Numbered from the stretch's first letter, positions 1-5,220 are shown. The stretch is DNA of 5,314 nucleotides from Holosporales bacterium (GCA_031265645.1 JAISCJ010000018.1:1-5314); one strand, 5' to 3'. Notes: generated from the letters alone by a model not told the origin. Numbers and translations are program-made.

Positions 1-218
1 GTTGTTTCGTCTGATTTCCAGAATTCAGATTTCGCGTCAGCCAGCCCAGTCCCGCCGAGAAATTTGTCTAACATTGCGAAAATGCAAAAGACTCTTTTCA
101 AAGTCAGTGCAGGCATATGGCCGGCGTCATCCCTTCTTTTTAGCATGACGTAGTTTACGTCGTTGGCTGAAACGGCCGCCTTAAACGACCGCGCTGGCGT
201 CTCTGGCCTATCGGGCAA
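1..218 (-). CDS. Partial hypothetical protein, 5' end only, runs off left edge
   Basis: The minus strand is open from base 242 to the window edge. The best-supported start is TTG at 218-216, because AGAGGA lies six bases before it; ATG codons at 146, 116 and 74 in the same frame are alternatives. The visible 72 or so residues begin MPDRPETPARSF and contain a basic stretch (LKRRDD), a short hydrophobic patch (RVFCIFAML) and then KFLGGTGLADAKSEFW. I recognise no family. The hydrophobic patch is too short for a confident membrane helix. A possible promoter lies upstream at 251-278 in the right orientation. The overlapping plus-strand frame at 163-381 starts with TTG and has no Shine-Dalgarno sequence, so I prefer the minus-strand reading. 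The gene could equally be a decayed fragment, since the surrounding sequence is IS-rich. Confidence 0.38.
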   Translation of the reverse strand, partial: MPDRPETPARSFKAAVSANDVNYVMLKRRDDAGHMPALTLKRVFCIFAMLDKFLGGTGLADAKSEFWKSDET

Positions 219-250
219 TTTTCTTCCTCTCGAACTTTTTAGTCAATTAA

Positions 251-278
251 ATTATGCCATGGTAATTGTTAACGTCGA
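251..278 (-). promoter_or_regulatory. Possible sigma70-type promoter for the left-edge gene
   Basis: On the minus strand, TCGACG (bases 278-273, 4/6 match to the -35 consensus) is separated by 16 bases from CATAAT (256-251, 5/6 match to -10). Transcription would start near base 244, about 26 bases before the TTG start proposed at 218. It is found by eye only; in AT-rich DNA such pairs arise by chance. Confidence 0.25.
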
Positions 279-408
279 GTTAATTGCGTTTATTATGTCT
301 ACTCTTTGGGATTTCTGCACGAAAAGTTTGTTGGCCCAAAAAATGCTGGCATGTGAATTTGAAGTTTGGTACAAGAAATGAGATCAAACGTTTTTTGAGA
401 ATTATGTT

Positions 409-471
409 ATGAAAATTAAATCTTTTGTCTTTTTATCAGGCTTGTTGCTAAGCGAAAGCTCAACATATTAG
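409..471 (+). pseudogene. 20-codon signal-peptide-like stub, possible decayed secreted-protein gene
   Basis: ATG at 409 opens a short frame that starts MKIKSFVFLSGLLL and stops at TAG 469-471. It has the shape of a bacterial signal peptide (two lysines, then a hydrophobic core) but no mature protein follows. The pattern K-S-x-V-F, then S-E seven residues on, occurs with identical spacing at the N-terminus of the orphan protein at 2550, which suggests a truncated paralogue. Only a weak TGAGAA-like Shine-Dalgarno sequence precedes it. A chance ORF of this length is entirely possible. Confidence 0.2.
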
Positions 472-542
472 ATCCGCTCATGGTTAATCGGTTTAAGCGG
501 TCATAACGCAGAATACGAGATTTGCTCCATTTCAAAAATCTA

Positions 543-1075
543 TTATGATTGGGCAAGGTGCAGATTCCACAACCCAGCAGCCACCATCATGAATGAATCA
601 TCCTGATTTCGCCTGTTTCTGTATATATCAGACGTCGCTTTATAGCGTTTTATTTTACTATTGCATGTTCCACAAATATGTCTTTAATGTCTGGGAAAGC
701 TTTCATGAATTCTTCAACGGAGTGAATCTGACGCTTCGGCATCTCCACGGTTCGACCAAGAGTTTTCTCCAATACAGGCAAAAACTTTTTAGTCCACGCG
801 AAAGCCGCACTTCGAACTGCGCCAAAGAAGGCTCCTGCTACGTCATATGTCAGATAAACTTTTACGTAAAAAAGTATGTAAAAGAGCTTGTCCGCAGGCG
901 TTTCTAGAATACTTTTGTCTCCACCACCATACGCACGCTGCCGTGGTTTTGATGTCGCAATTTCGATTAAGATGCGCGTAAAGGTCAAAAGCAAAATTTC
1001 AAATTCTTGCGCGGGAACCCCGGTTAACGCCTTCAATAGGCGTGGATTGTTTAGAATTCGTCGCAGATCTAGCAT
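543..1075 (-). pseudogene. IS5-family transposase remnant (internal deletion plus frameshift)
   Basis: The frame starts at ATG 1075 with GGAG four bases upstream and runs 141 codons to a stop at 652-650. The protein MLDLRRILNNPRLLKALTG...EEFEILL, followed by KPRQRAYGGGDKS, then DKLFYILFYVKVYLT and FLPVLEKTLGR, matches the N-terminal part of IS5-type transposases with the DDE_Tnp_4 fold, including the helix-turn-helix segment around residues 60-120. It breaks at DIKDIFVE, where intact relatives read F-[IV]-D-x-T-E-R-P and contribute the first catalytic Asp. In a different frame, minus-strand codons for IKRYKATSDIYRNRR followed by FMMVAAGLWNLHL end at TAA 545-543; this resembles the C-terminal tail of the same family (S-D-x-Y-R-N-R-R). 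The central catalytic domain, about half of the protein, is therefore missing and the ends are joined out of frame near 645-670. The product cannot be an active transposase. Loss by deletion after insertion is inferred. Confidence 0.72.
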
Positions 1076-1142
1076 GTTTCTCCAAATAATGTCTCAAGCA
1101 ATCTGTTTATAGCATTTTCACCTAATCACGAACAGGTCTAAG

Positions 1143-1166
1143 TATTAACCTTCCAATAATGTCTGT
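1143..1166 (+). repeat. Left terminal inverted repeat of the 112-bp element
   Basis: This 24-base arm begins TATTAACCTTCC and ends AATAATGTCTGT. It pairs with 1231-1254 with one mismatch. Bases immediately inside (1167) and outside (1142) do not pair with their partners. Confidence 0.7.
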
Positions 1167-1230
1167 CTATCTCCAGAATTAATTATCGACAAACGCATAG
1201 CTTTTACGTACAATATTCTGACGAACTGGA

Positions 1231-1254
1231 ACAGACATTATTGGAAGATTAATA
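1231..1254 (-). repeat. Right terminal inverted repeat of the 112-bp element
   Basis: This arm reads ACAGACATTATT at its inner end and GATTAATA at its outer end on the plus strand. It is the inverted copy of 1143-1166 with one transition, so the two arms are either young or under constraint. Confidence 0.7.
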
Positions 1255-1256
1255 AT

Positions 1257-1293
1257 ACCGGCGTCTACTCTCGTAACTTGAGCGAGTTCCGGT
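1257..1293 (-). terminator. Weak imperfect stem downstream of tolA
   Basis: ACCGG (1257-1261) can pair with CCGGT (1289-1293), and inside it CTCG (1270-1273) with CGAG (1283-1286) around a nine-base loop. It lies 26 bases past the tolA stop on the transcribed strand. There is an internal bulge and only an AT-rich tail (ATTATTAAT) rather than a T-run, so terminator function is a guess. Confidence 0.2.
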
Positions 1294-1318
1294 AGAACTA
1301 AAAGGCCGTAGCAGGTTG

Positions 1319-2251
1319 TTAGCTTTCGCACATTTCGCTTGGGTTAAATTCAAATATCATGTCTTTCCATAGTTCGTACTTTTCAGGGGGCAATGGCAAA
1401 GGACTGCACTCTGGATCAAGCACTGCACGCAATGCGCACTCTGCTGCGATACGAAAATCCGCATCTCGTTCAAACCTGCTTTGGTCAATGATAATCGCCT
1501 TCTTGACTTTGCAATCTGGCGTGATTGACAAGCGAATTTCGACAACAATCTGACTTGCTTTCTCATGTCCGCTTGGCATGTTCCAGAAATTTTTCATGTG
1601 CTGATTGAGTCTGTCGATATCTGTTCCTGTCAACACATTACCCAAAGTTTCAGCTGGTGCGCCCTTTTTTAATTTACCGTTCCCTGATTTTCCCAAAAAA
1701 TCGCTAATGGATTGCACTGCACTTCCTTTTTTGGCTAGGTCGATTTTTGCCTTGGCCACACCGCGAGAAGATTTCGACGATGCCGGTGTTTTTTTTTGAT
1801 CCGCTTTTTTTGTTGTGGCACTTACTTTCTTCGCAGAGTCTTTATTCTCAGGCGGATTTTTCTTAGGCGGATTTGATCCGGATTTCTTCGCAGGAGGCGT
1901 TTGCCGTGCAGGTTTTGACGGTATGGTAGGGGCAGGATTGGCTTTCTGTGGCAAATCAGGAGCTGTTTTAGCATTGACTGGCTTAACTTCGGTTGAAGGT
2001 GCCTCTTTTAACGTTGGTGCTTCTCCTGGTTTTAAATTCTTAGTGGCAGAGTCTTTATTTCTCCGAACAGACTGAGGTCCAATCGCAGGAGCTGCGCTAT
2101 TCGGTCCAATTTTAATAAAGTCAACGACCACATGGCGTGTGACCGGAGGCGTAAAAGGTTTTTTTCGATAATGCGCCTGCGTTAAAAGGACAAGTGCCAC
2201 TAAAAAGTGAAGACTTGCAGATACAAGCGCCGCTTGAGGCATTGTCAACAT
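1319..2251 (-). CDS. tolA: TolA, envelope-spanning protein of the Tol-Pal system
   Basis: TolA links the inner-membrane TolQ-TolR proton channel to periplasmic TolB and outer-membrane Pal, and helps invaginate the outer membrane at division. From ATG 2251 the protein has 310 residues. A single membrane helix (AALVSASLHFLVALVLL, about residues 7-23) is followed by a long K/P/A/S-rich periplasmic linker, then a globular C-terminal domain from about residue 209 to the end. That domain carries FWNMPSG, VVEIRLSITPD, AAECALRAV and the cysteine-PLPLPPEKYELWKDMIFEFNP tail typical of alphaproteobacterial TolA. The frame extends upstream to a TTG at 2308, but ATG 2251 (or 2242) gives the short cytoplasmic lead usual for TolA; no start has a clear Shine-Dalgarno sequence. 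I see no tolR end upstream or tolB start downstream, so the usual tolQRAB-pal order is broken here. Coding-strand A9 (bases 1797-1789) lies in the linker. Confidence 0.86.
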   Translation of the reverse strand: MLTMPQAALVSASLHFLVALVLLTQAHYRKKPFTPPVTRHVVVDFIKIGPNSAAPAIGPQSVRRNKDSATKNLKPGEAPTLKEAPSTEVKPVNAKTAPDLPQKANPAPTIPSKPARQTPPAKKSGSNPPKKNPPENKDSAKKVSATTKKADQKKTPASSKSSRGVAKAKIDLAKKGSAVQSISDFLGKSGNGKLKKGAPAETLGNVLTGTDIDRLNQHMKNFWNMPSGHEKASQIVVEIRLSITPDCKVKKAIIIDQSRFERDADFRIAAECALRAVLDPECSPLPLPPEKYELWKDMIFEFNPSEMCES

Positions 2252-2364
2252 GTTAAAAAGGTAGTAAAAAACGCCCGTATGCGTAATTCTATAAAAAGGC
2301 AAGCTCAAAAGTAAGCTTCAATTAATTGTCAGACCAACTCTCATGACGAGGAACTCGTTGCAAT

Positions 2365-2487
2365 ATGCAAAAAATAGCTGAAGGCTCAATGAATTCGAGG
2401 CGAGCATGGCAGGCGTTTGCAAGCTATAGGCTCCCATATGAAACACAGGATTATTTCAGGGCCAAAAACCCTGCGTTTACGATGTGA
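2365..2487 (+). CDS. Possible 40-residue small protein, unrecognised
   Basis: ATG 2365 opens 40 codons ending in TGA 2485-2487. The peptide starts MQKIAEGSMNSRRAWQ and is rich in aromatic and charged residues (SYRLPYE, DYFRAKN), with no membrane segment. GAGGAA lies 11 bases upstream, slightly far for a ribosome binding site, and is itself part of a CGAG/CTCG palindrome. The stop codon lies directly against the -35 element of the next gene. No family is recognised and it may be a chance ORF or a decayed gene end. Confidence 0.18.
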   Translation: MQKIAEGSMNSRRAWQAFASYRLPYETQDYFRAKNPAFTM

Positions 2488-2516
2488 TTGTCAAAAATTA
2501 CACATTCTGGTATGCT
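2488..2516 (+). promoter_or_regulatory. Extended -10 promoter for the orphan secreted protein gene
   Basis: TTGTCA (2488-2493, 5/6 of the -35 consensus) is followed after exactly 17 bases by TATGCT (2511-2516, 4/6 of -10), with TGG directly before it as in extended -10 promoters. Transcription would begin near 2523, giving a leader of about 27 bases before the ATG at 2550. Confidence 0.5.
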
Positions 2517-2549
2517 TCGCATGTAGAGCTTAGGAGTTGAACCTATTAT

Positions 2550-3005
2550 ATGAGGAAGTCAATAGTTTTTACAATTTTAGCTATAATGAGTGAATGCAAT
2601 ATATTTGGAATGAAATTCTTTCCTGATATCACGTATGATAAGTCTGAGACATCCGCTTCAAGTTTGGCGTATGGGCGTGCATGCATCGAAAGTTTAAATT
2701 CTGCAAGTGGATCCTTAAGTGGAGATTCAATTAGACGAGATTTTAATTATTTCAGCTCGGTTGTCGAGCCTAGGTCCGAATTTATGAAATCTATTCAAGA
2801 CGTGCTTTTTTCTGCTGGACAGTTCTATATGATGAAGTCATCTGATAAAGACGTGCTTTCGCAGTTAGGCAATACGTCAGATGATTTCACTCGCTTAAAT
2901 GAAGTTGCAGCACAATGTCTAGGTACATCGCATGTCAATATTGCACCGATTATAAATCACTTTATGTCGCAAGTCAGGAATATTAGAGAAAGCGATTTAC
3001 GCTAA
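2550..3005 (+). CDS. Hypothetical protein with N-terminal secretion-signal-like segment
   Basis: The 151-residue product matches no family I recognise. Residues 1-20 (MRKSIVFTILAIMSECNIFG) have two basic residues and a hydrophobic core like a Sec signal peptide, with possible cleavage near IFG|M at about residue 20; MSEC is not a proper lipobox. The mature part begins KFFPDITYDK, is serine-rich to about residue 60 (ETSASSLAYG, NSASGSLSGD), and then becomes more helical and charged up to the C-terminal VRNIRESDLR. Cysteines lie at about residues 16, 45 and 123. TAGGAG (2531-2536) precedes the ATG by 13 bases, a long spacing; ATG 2586 is an alternative start but would cut off the signal. The gene has its own promoter and no co-directional partner closer than thrS. 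A periplasmic or exported lineage-specific protein is the most I would infer. Confidence 0.62.
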   Translation: MRKSIVFTILAIMSECNIFGMKFFPDITYDKSETSASSLAYGRACIESLNSASGSLSGDSIRRDFNYFSSVVEPRSEFMKSIQDVLFSAGQFYMMKSSDKDVLSQLGNTSDDFTRLNEVAAQCLGTSHVNIAPIINHFMSQVRNIRESDLR

Positions 3006-3097
3006 TAATTTGCGTTCGTGATCACTGTTCTTGTATGTTTCAGTTGTGATTGGTCAATCTGAAAAAGAGAGATTTTTCGAACCTTTCCCCCACTCAA

Positions 3098-3127
3098 TTT
3101 ACTTCACTGTCATTAATGTGAGATACT
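3098..3127 (+). promoter_or_regulatory. Weak candidate promoter for thrS
   Basis: TTTACT (4/6 of -35) and GATACT (4/6 of -10) are 18 bases apart. Transcription would start near 3134, inside or just after the first hairpin, leaving a leader of about 165 bases. Neither box is strong. Confidence 0.2.
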
Positions 3128-3150
3128 GCGCAAGAAATTAAACTTGCGCA
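3127..3150 (+). repeat. Perfect 8-bp hairpin in thrS leader
   Basis: TGCGCAAG (3127-3134) and CTTGCGCA (3143-3150) are exact inverse complements around an AAATTAAA loop. The stem is GC-rich relative to its surroundings and no T-run follows, so it is not a standard terminator for either strand. Confidence 0.5.
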
Positions 3151-3170
3151 CTTGTACGTGTACTCGGTCT

Positions 3171-3248
3171 TGTATCCCCAATCGTTAAAAGAGTTGGTGC
3201 CAGAAGCATAGAGCGACGAAGCAACAAACTTTTTACGATTGGGATACA
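3171..3248 (+). promoter_or_regulatory. Long hairpin (20-bp stem) in thrS leader; regulatory structure or palindromic repeat
   Basis: Bases 3171-3191 (TGTATCCCC...AAAAG) pair with 3229-3248 (CTTTT...GGGATACA) over about 20 pairs with one bulged C and one T-T mismatch. The 37-base interior can form a further GTTG/CAAC stem (3193-3196 with 3222-3225). It lies 52 bases before the thrS start, where leader control would act. No T-run follows on either strand, so it is not an intrinsic terminator. A small palindromic mobile repeat is an equally good explanation. Confidence 0.5.
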
Positions 3249-3288
3249 TCAAGAGCGCGGACACGAAGGAAGAGCGCGCTTGCTCGTT

Positions 3289-3296
3289 GAGGAGAG
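3289..3296 (+). promoter_or_regulatory. thrS ribosome binding site
   Basis: GAGGAGAG, with AGGAG at 3290-3294, lies six bases before ATG 3301. It decides the start: an in-frame TTG at 3280 has no such site, and its codons would overlap this sequence. Confidence 0.85.
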
Positions 3297-3300
3297 ACGT

Positions 3301-5220
3301 ATGGCGCAGTTCGCACTTAGAAACGGAGAAATTCTGCAATTGGAAGGAATTGTCACTGGAAAAGATGTTGCCCGGCACTTAGGACTGGACAAAACTGCGG
3401 TTTTAACCCAAACAAATGGTGTTACTCGTGATTTAAGTGATGAAATTCCAGAAGGCGCCCAGATAGACATTTTAACTATAAAATCTCCTTTGGCACTGGA
3501 TATATTGCGTCATAGCACTGCGCACCTTTTGGCATATGTGGTAAAAACTTTATTTCCTGAAGCTAAACTCGGCGTAGGGCCAACTACCGAGAGTGGTTTT
3601 TTCTATGATTTTCAAGTCGAACAGCCATTTGCTCCTGAATACATAGAAAACATAGAGAAAAAAATGCATGAGGTCGTTGAACAGGATATTGAATTCGAAA
3701 AAATTCAAATGCCAAAAGACGATGCCTTAAAAATTTATGAAGGGCTAGGCGAAATTTTCAAGATTGAGCTGCTAAAAGGCATCTCGGACGAAACTGTTTC
3801 TGTATATAAGCTTGGCGATGTCTACGATTTGTGTAGAGGTCCGCACTTCCCTTCCACAAAACTTCTCGGAAAAGCGTTTAAAATAACGACGTCCTCAGGT
3901 TCATATTGGAAAGGAGATAGCAGTAAAGAATCTCTTCAGCGCGTGTCGGGAATTGCATATCCGAACAAAGATGAACTTGCTGCACATTTCACGCGTATGG
4001 AAGAAGCCGCCAAACGAGACCATAGAAAAATTGGTGTTGAGCTTAACCTCTTTCATATACAAGATGTTGCGCCAGGATCCATCTTTTGGCACACAAAAGG
4101 CTGGACGCTGTATAGAACGTTGAAGAGCTTTATTCGTAGCAAAATTGAACAAGATGGTTATAAGGAAGTGAAAACGCCTGTGCTAGTTGACCGAGTTTTG
4201 TGGGAAAAGTCCGGGCATTGGGAAAAATTTAAAGAAAATATGTTTATTACAGAGTCTGCAGAAGAAGAGCGAGTAATGGCATTAAAGCCAATGAACTGCC
4301 CTTGCCATGTTCAAATATTTAATCAAGGTGTTGTTAGCTACAGGGATTTACCGTGGAGGATGGCAGAGTTTGGTTCATGCCATCGGTTCGAGCCGTCTGG
4401 AGCGTTGCATGGCTTGATGCGCGTGCGTGGGTTTGTTCAGGATGATGCCCATATCTTTTGCACCAAGGAACAAATTGTTAGCGAGACGAAAAAGTTTTGT
4501 GATCTATTGCGCAGCATCTATAAAGCACTGGGATTTGAATCATTTTTCGTAAAGTTTTCTGATCGACCAGCTAAGCGCGCAGGAAGCGACGAGATTTGGG
4601 ATATTGCAGAAAAATCCCTTCGCGATGCAGCAACGGCGGCTGGTCTAGACTATGCGTTGAACCCTGGCGAAGGCGCTTTTTATGGACCCAAACTAGAATT
4701 TGTCTTAAAAGATTGCCTTGGACGAGACTGGCAGTGCGGAACTCTACAAGTTGACTTTGTATTGCCTGCTAGGTTGGACGCACATTATGTAACTGAAAAT
4801 GGAACAAGGGAGCATCCCGTTATGCTGCATAGAGCAGTTTTGGGCTCAATGGAGCGATTCATTGGGATATTGATTGAGCAATATGCTGGGAAATTTCCAA
4901 CGTGGTTAGCTCCTGTTCAGGTCGTTGTCGCAACAATCACTGAAGAGGCAAATTCGTTTGCGGAAACGTTGTATAAAAGATTACAAAATAACGAAATTCG
5001 CGCAGAAATCGATATTCGGAACGAAAAAATTTCGTACAAAGTTCGAGAGCATGCTACCCAAAAAATTCCGTATATTTTTGTTGTTGGGAAAAGCGAGATT
5101 GAGAATAATTCGGTTTCGGTGCGATTCGGTTCCGATACGAAAGTGCTTACCATAAACGAAGCAATCAGCATGGTAAAAGAAGACATTAGCATCATATCTT
5201 TAACTAAGGATCCGTTATAG
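3301..5220 (+). CDS. thrS: Threonyl-tRNA synthetase
   Basis: This cytoplasmic class II synthetase charges tRNA-Thr with threonine using ATP and edits mischarged Ser-tRNA-Thr. The 639 residues match the usual full length (E. coli 642). An N-terminal TGS domain (about 1-62) is followed by the editing domain with H71-S-T-A-H75 and C178-x3-H182 (in DLCRGPH), so editing looks intact. The catalytic core has motif 1 near PVLVDRVLWEKSGHW, motif 2 with R362 (CHRFEPSG) and motif 3 with R519 (GSMERF). The zinc ligands C333 (MNCPCH), H384 (DDAHIF) and H510 (MLHRAV) are each one position before their E. coli counterparts. The anticodon-binding domain starts at about residue 535 (TWLAPVQVVVATIT) and contains DIRNEKISYKVREH. 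The start is ATG 3301, set by its Shine-Dalgarno sequence. The gene stands alone behind a structured leader, and an IS630 transposase begins 64 bases after its stop. Confidence 0.98.
   Translation: MAQFALRNGEILQLEGIVTGKDVARHLGLDKTAVLTQTNGVTRDLSDEIPEGAQIDILTIKSPLALDILRHSTAHLLAYVVKTLFPEAKLGVGPTTESGFFYDFQVEQPFAPEYIENIEKKMHEVVEQDIEFEKIQMPKDDALKIYEGLGEIFKIELLKGISDETVSVYKLGDVYDLCRGPHFPSTKLLGKAFKITTSSGSYWKGDSSKESLQRVSGIAYPNKDELAAHFTRMEEAAKRDHRKIGVELNLFHIQDVAPGSIFWHTKGWTLYRTLKSFIRSKIEQDGYKEVKTPVLVDRVLWEKSGHWEKFKENMFITESAEEERVMALKPMNCPCHVQIFNQGVVSYRDLPWRMAEFGSCHRFEPSGALHGLMRVRGFVQDDAHIFCTKEQIVSETKKFCDLLRSIYKALGFESFFVKFSDRPAKRAGSDEIWDIAEKSLRDAATAAGLDYALNPGEGAFYGPKLEFVLKDCLGRDWQCGTLQVDFVLPARLDAHYVTENGTREHPVMLHRAVLGSMERFIGILIEQYAGKFPTWLAPVQVVVATITEEANSFAETLYKRLQNNEIRAEIDIRNEKISYKVREHATQKIPYIFVVGKSEIENNSVSVRFGSDTKVLTINEAISMVKEDISIISLTKDPL

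Larger units (their letters stand above)
243..542. other. Gene-poor spacer between left-edge ORF and transposase remnant
   Basis: No convincing gene is visible over these 300 bases. The contents are the putative promoter at 251-278, a 20-codon stub at 409-471, and a weak imperfect stem (CCGCT at 474-478 pairing with AGCGG at 496-500, extendable by two pairs across a bulge). I could not find the right-hand terminal repeat of the neighbouring transposase remnant here, so that end of the element may be deleted or diverged. Confidence 0.5.
1143..1254. mobile_element. 112-bp inverted-repeat element, MITE-like
   Basis: Bases 1143-1166 and 1231-1254 are inverted copies of each other over 24 bases with a single mismatch (C at 1150 against A at 1248). 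The 64 bases between them are non-coding. Homology stops abruptly on both sides of each arm, as expected of terminal inverted repeats. Both outer edges read TA (1143-1144 and 1253-1254), the target duplicated by Tc1/mariner/IS630-type elements, and an IS630-family gene begins at 5285. A shared 10-mer, AATAATGTCT, also occurs at 1085-1094 just upstream of the IS5 remnant, so a link to that element is an alternative. As RNA the repeat would fold into a long stem and might end tolA transcription, but no T-run follows it. Confidence 0.6.
2252..2549. other. Divergent intergenic region between tolA and the orphan secreted protein gene
   Basis: This spacer separates divergently transcribed genes. 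I checked the minus strand for the end of tolR and found none. It contains a possible 40-codon plus-strand ORF (2365-2487), a perfect 5-bp GC-rich stem (CAGGG 2457-2461 with CCCTG 2469-2473), a small CGAG/CTCG stem near 2347-2357, and a plus-strand promoter (2488-2516). No clear tolA promoter could be chosen on the minus strand. Confidence 0.5.
3006..3300. other. Structured intergenic leader upstream of thrS
   Basis: No confident gene is visible in these 295 bases. They contain an AT-rich stem just after the orphan gene (GAAAAA 3061-3066 with TTTTTC 3073-3078), a weak promoter-like pair (TTTACT 3098-3103, 18 bases, GATACT 3122-3127), a perfect 8-bp hairpin (3127-3150), a Thr/Cys-codon mini-frame (3144-3188), a long hairpin (3171-3248), and the thrS ribosome binding site (3289-3296). 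AGAGCGCG also occurs twice as a direct repeat at about 3252 and 3271. Confidence 0.5.

Noticed and set aside
163..381. 72-codon plus-strand frame with a hydrophobic stretch
   Set aside because: It starts at TTG with no Shine-Dalgarno sequence and overlaps the better-supported minus-strand frame; the internal ATG near 258 also lacks a ribosome site.
593..907. 104-codon plus-strand frame
   Set aside because: It is the antisense shadow of the IS5 transposase remnant, whose minus-strand protein has clear family motifs.
1605..2075. Two plus-strand frames (1605-1799 and 1815-2075) rich in G, F and A
   Set aside because: They are antisense to the low-complexity K/P/A linker of tolA, which readily yields long complementary frames.
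2252..2308. Upstream TTG start for tolA, adding 19 residues
   Set aside because: It has no Shine-Dalgarno sequence and would give an unusually long lead before the membrane helix; ATG 2251 fits the family better.
2457..2473. CAGGG/CCCTG stem considered as an intrinsic terminator
   Set aside because: Only five pairs and no T-run on either strand; kept only as a note in the spacer description.
3069..3086. GGTTCGAAAAA on the minus strand, T-loop-like
   Set aside because: The flanking bases do not form a T-arm stem, and no cloverleaf can be drawn.
3280..3300. Upstream TTG start for thrS
   Set aside because: The extra seven codons would include the Shine-Dalgarno sequence itself; ATG 3301 has AGGAG at ideal spacing and aligns with the usual ThrS N-terminus.
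3094..3378. 94-codon minus-strand frame across the thrS leader and start
   Set aside because: It overlaps the well-supported thrS start and ribosome binding site in antisense, has no recognisable family, and passes through the palindromic arms, which tend to be open on both strands.
4384..4394. GGTTCGAGCC, resembling a tRNA T-loop
   Set aside because: It encodes part of motif 2 of ThrS, and no acceptor or anticodon arms can be built around it.
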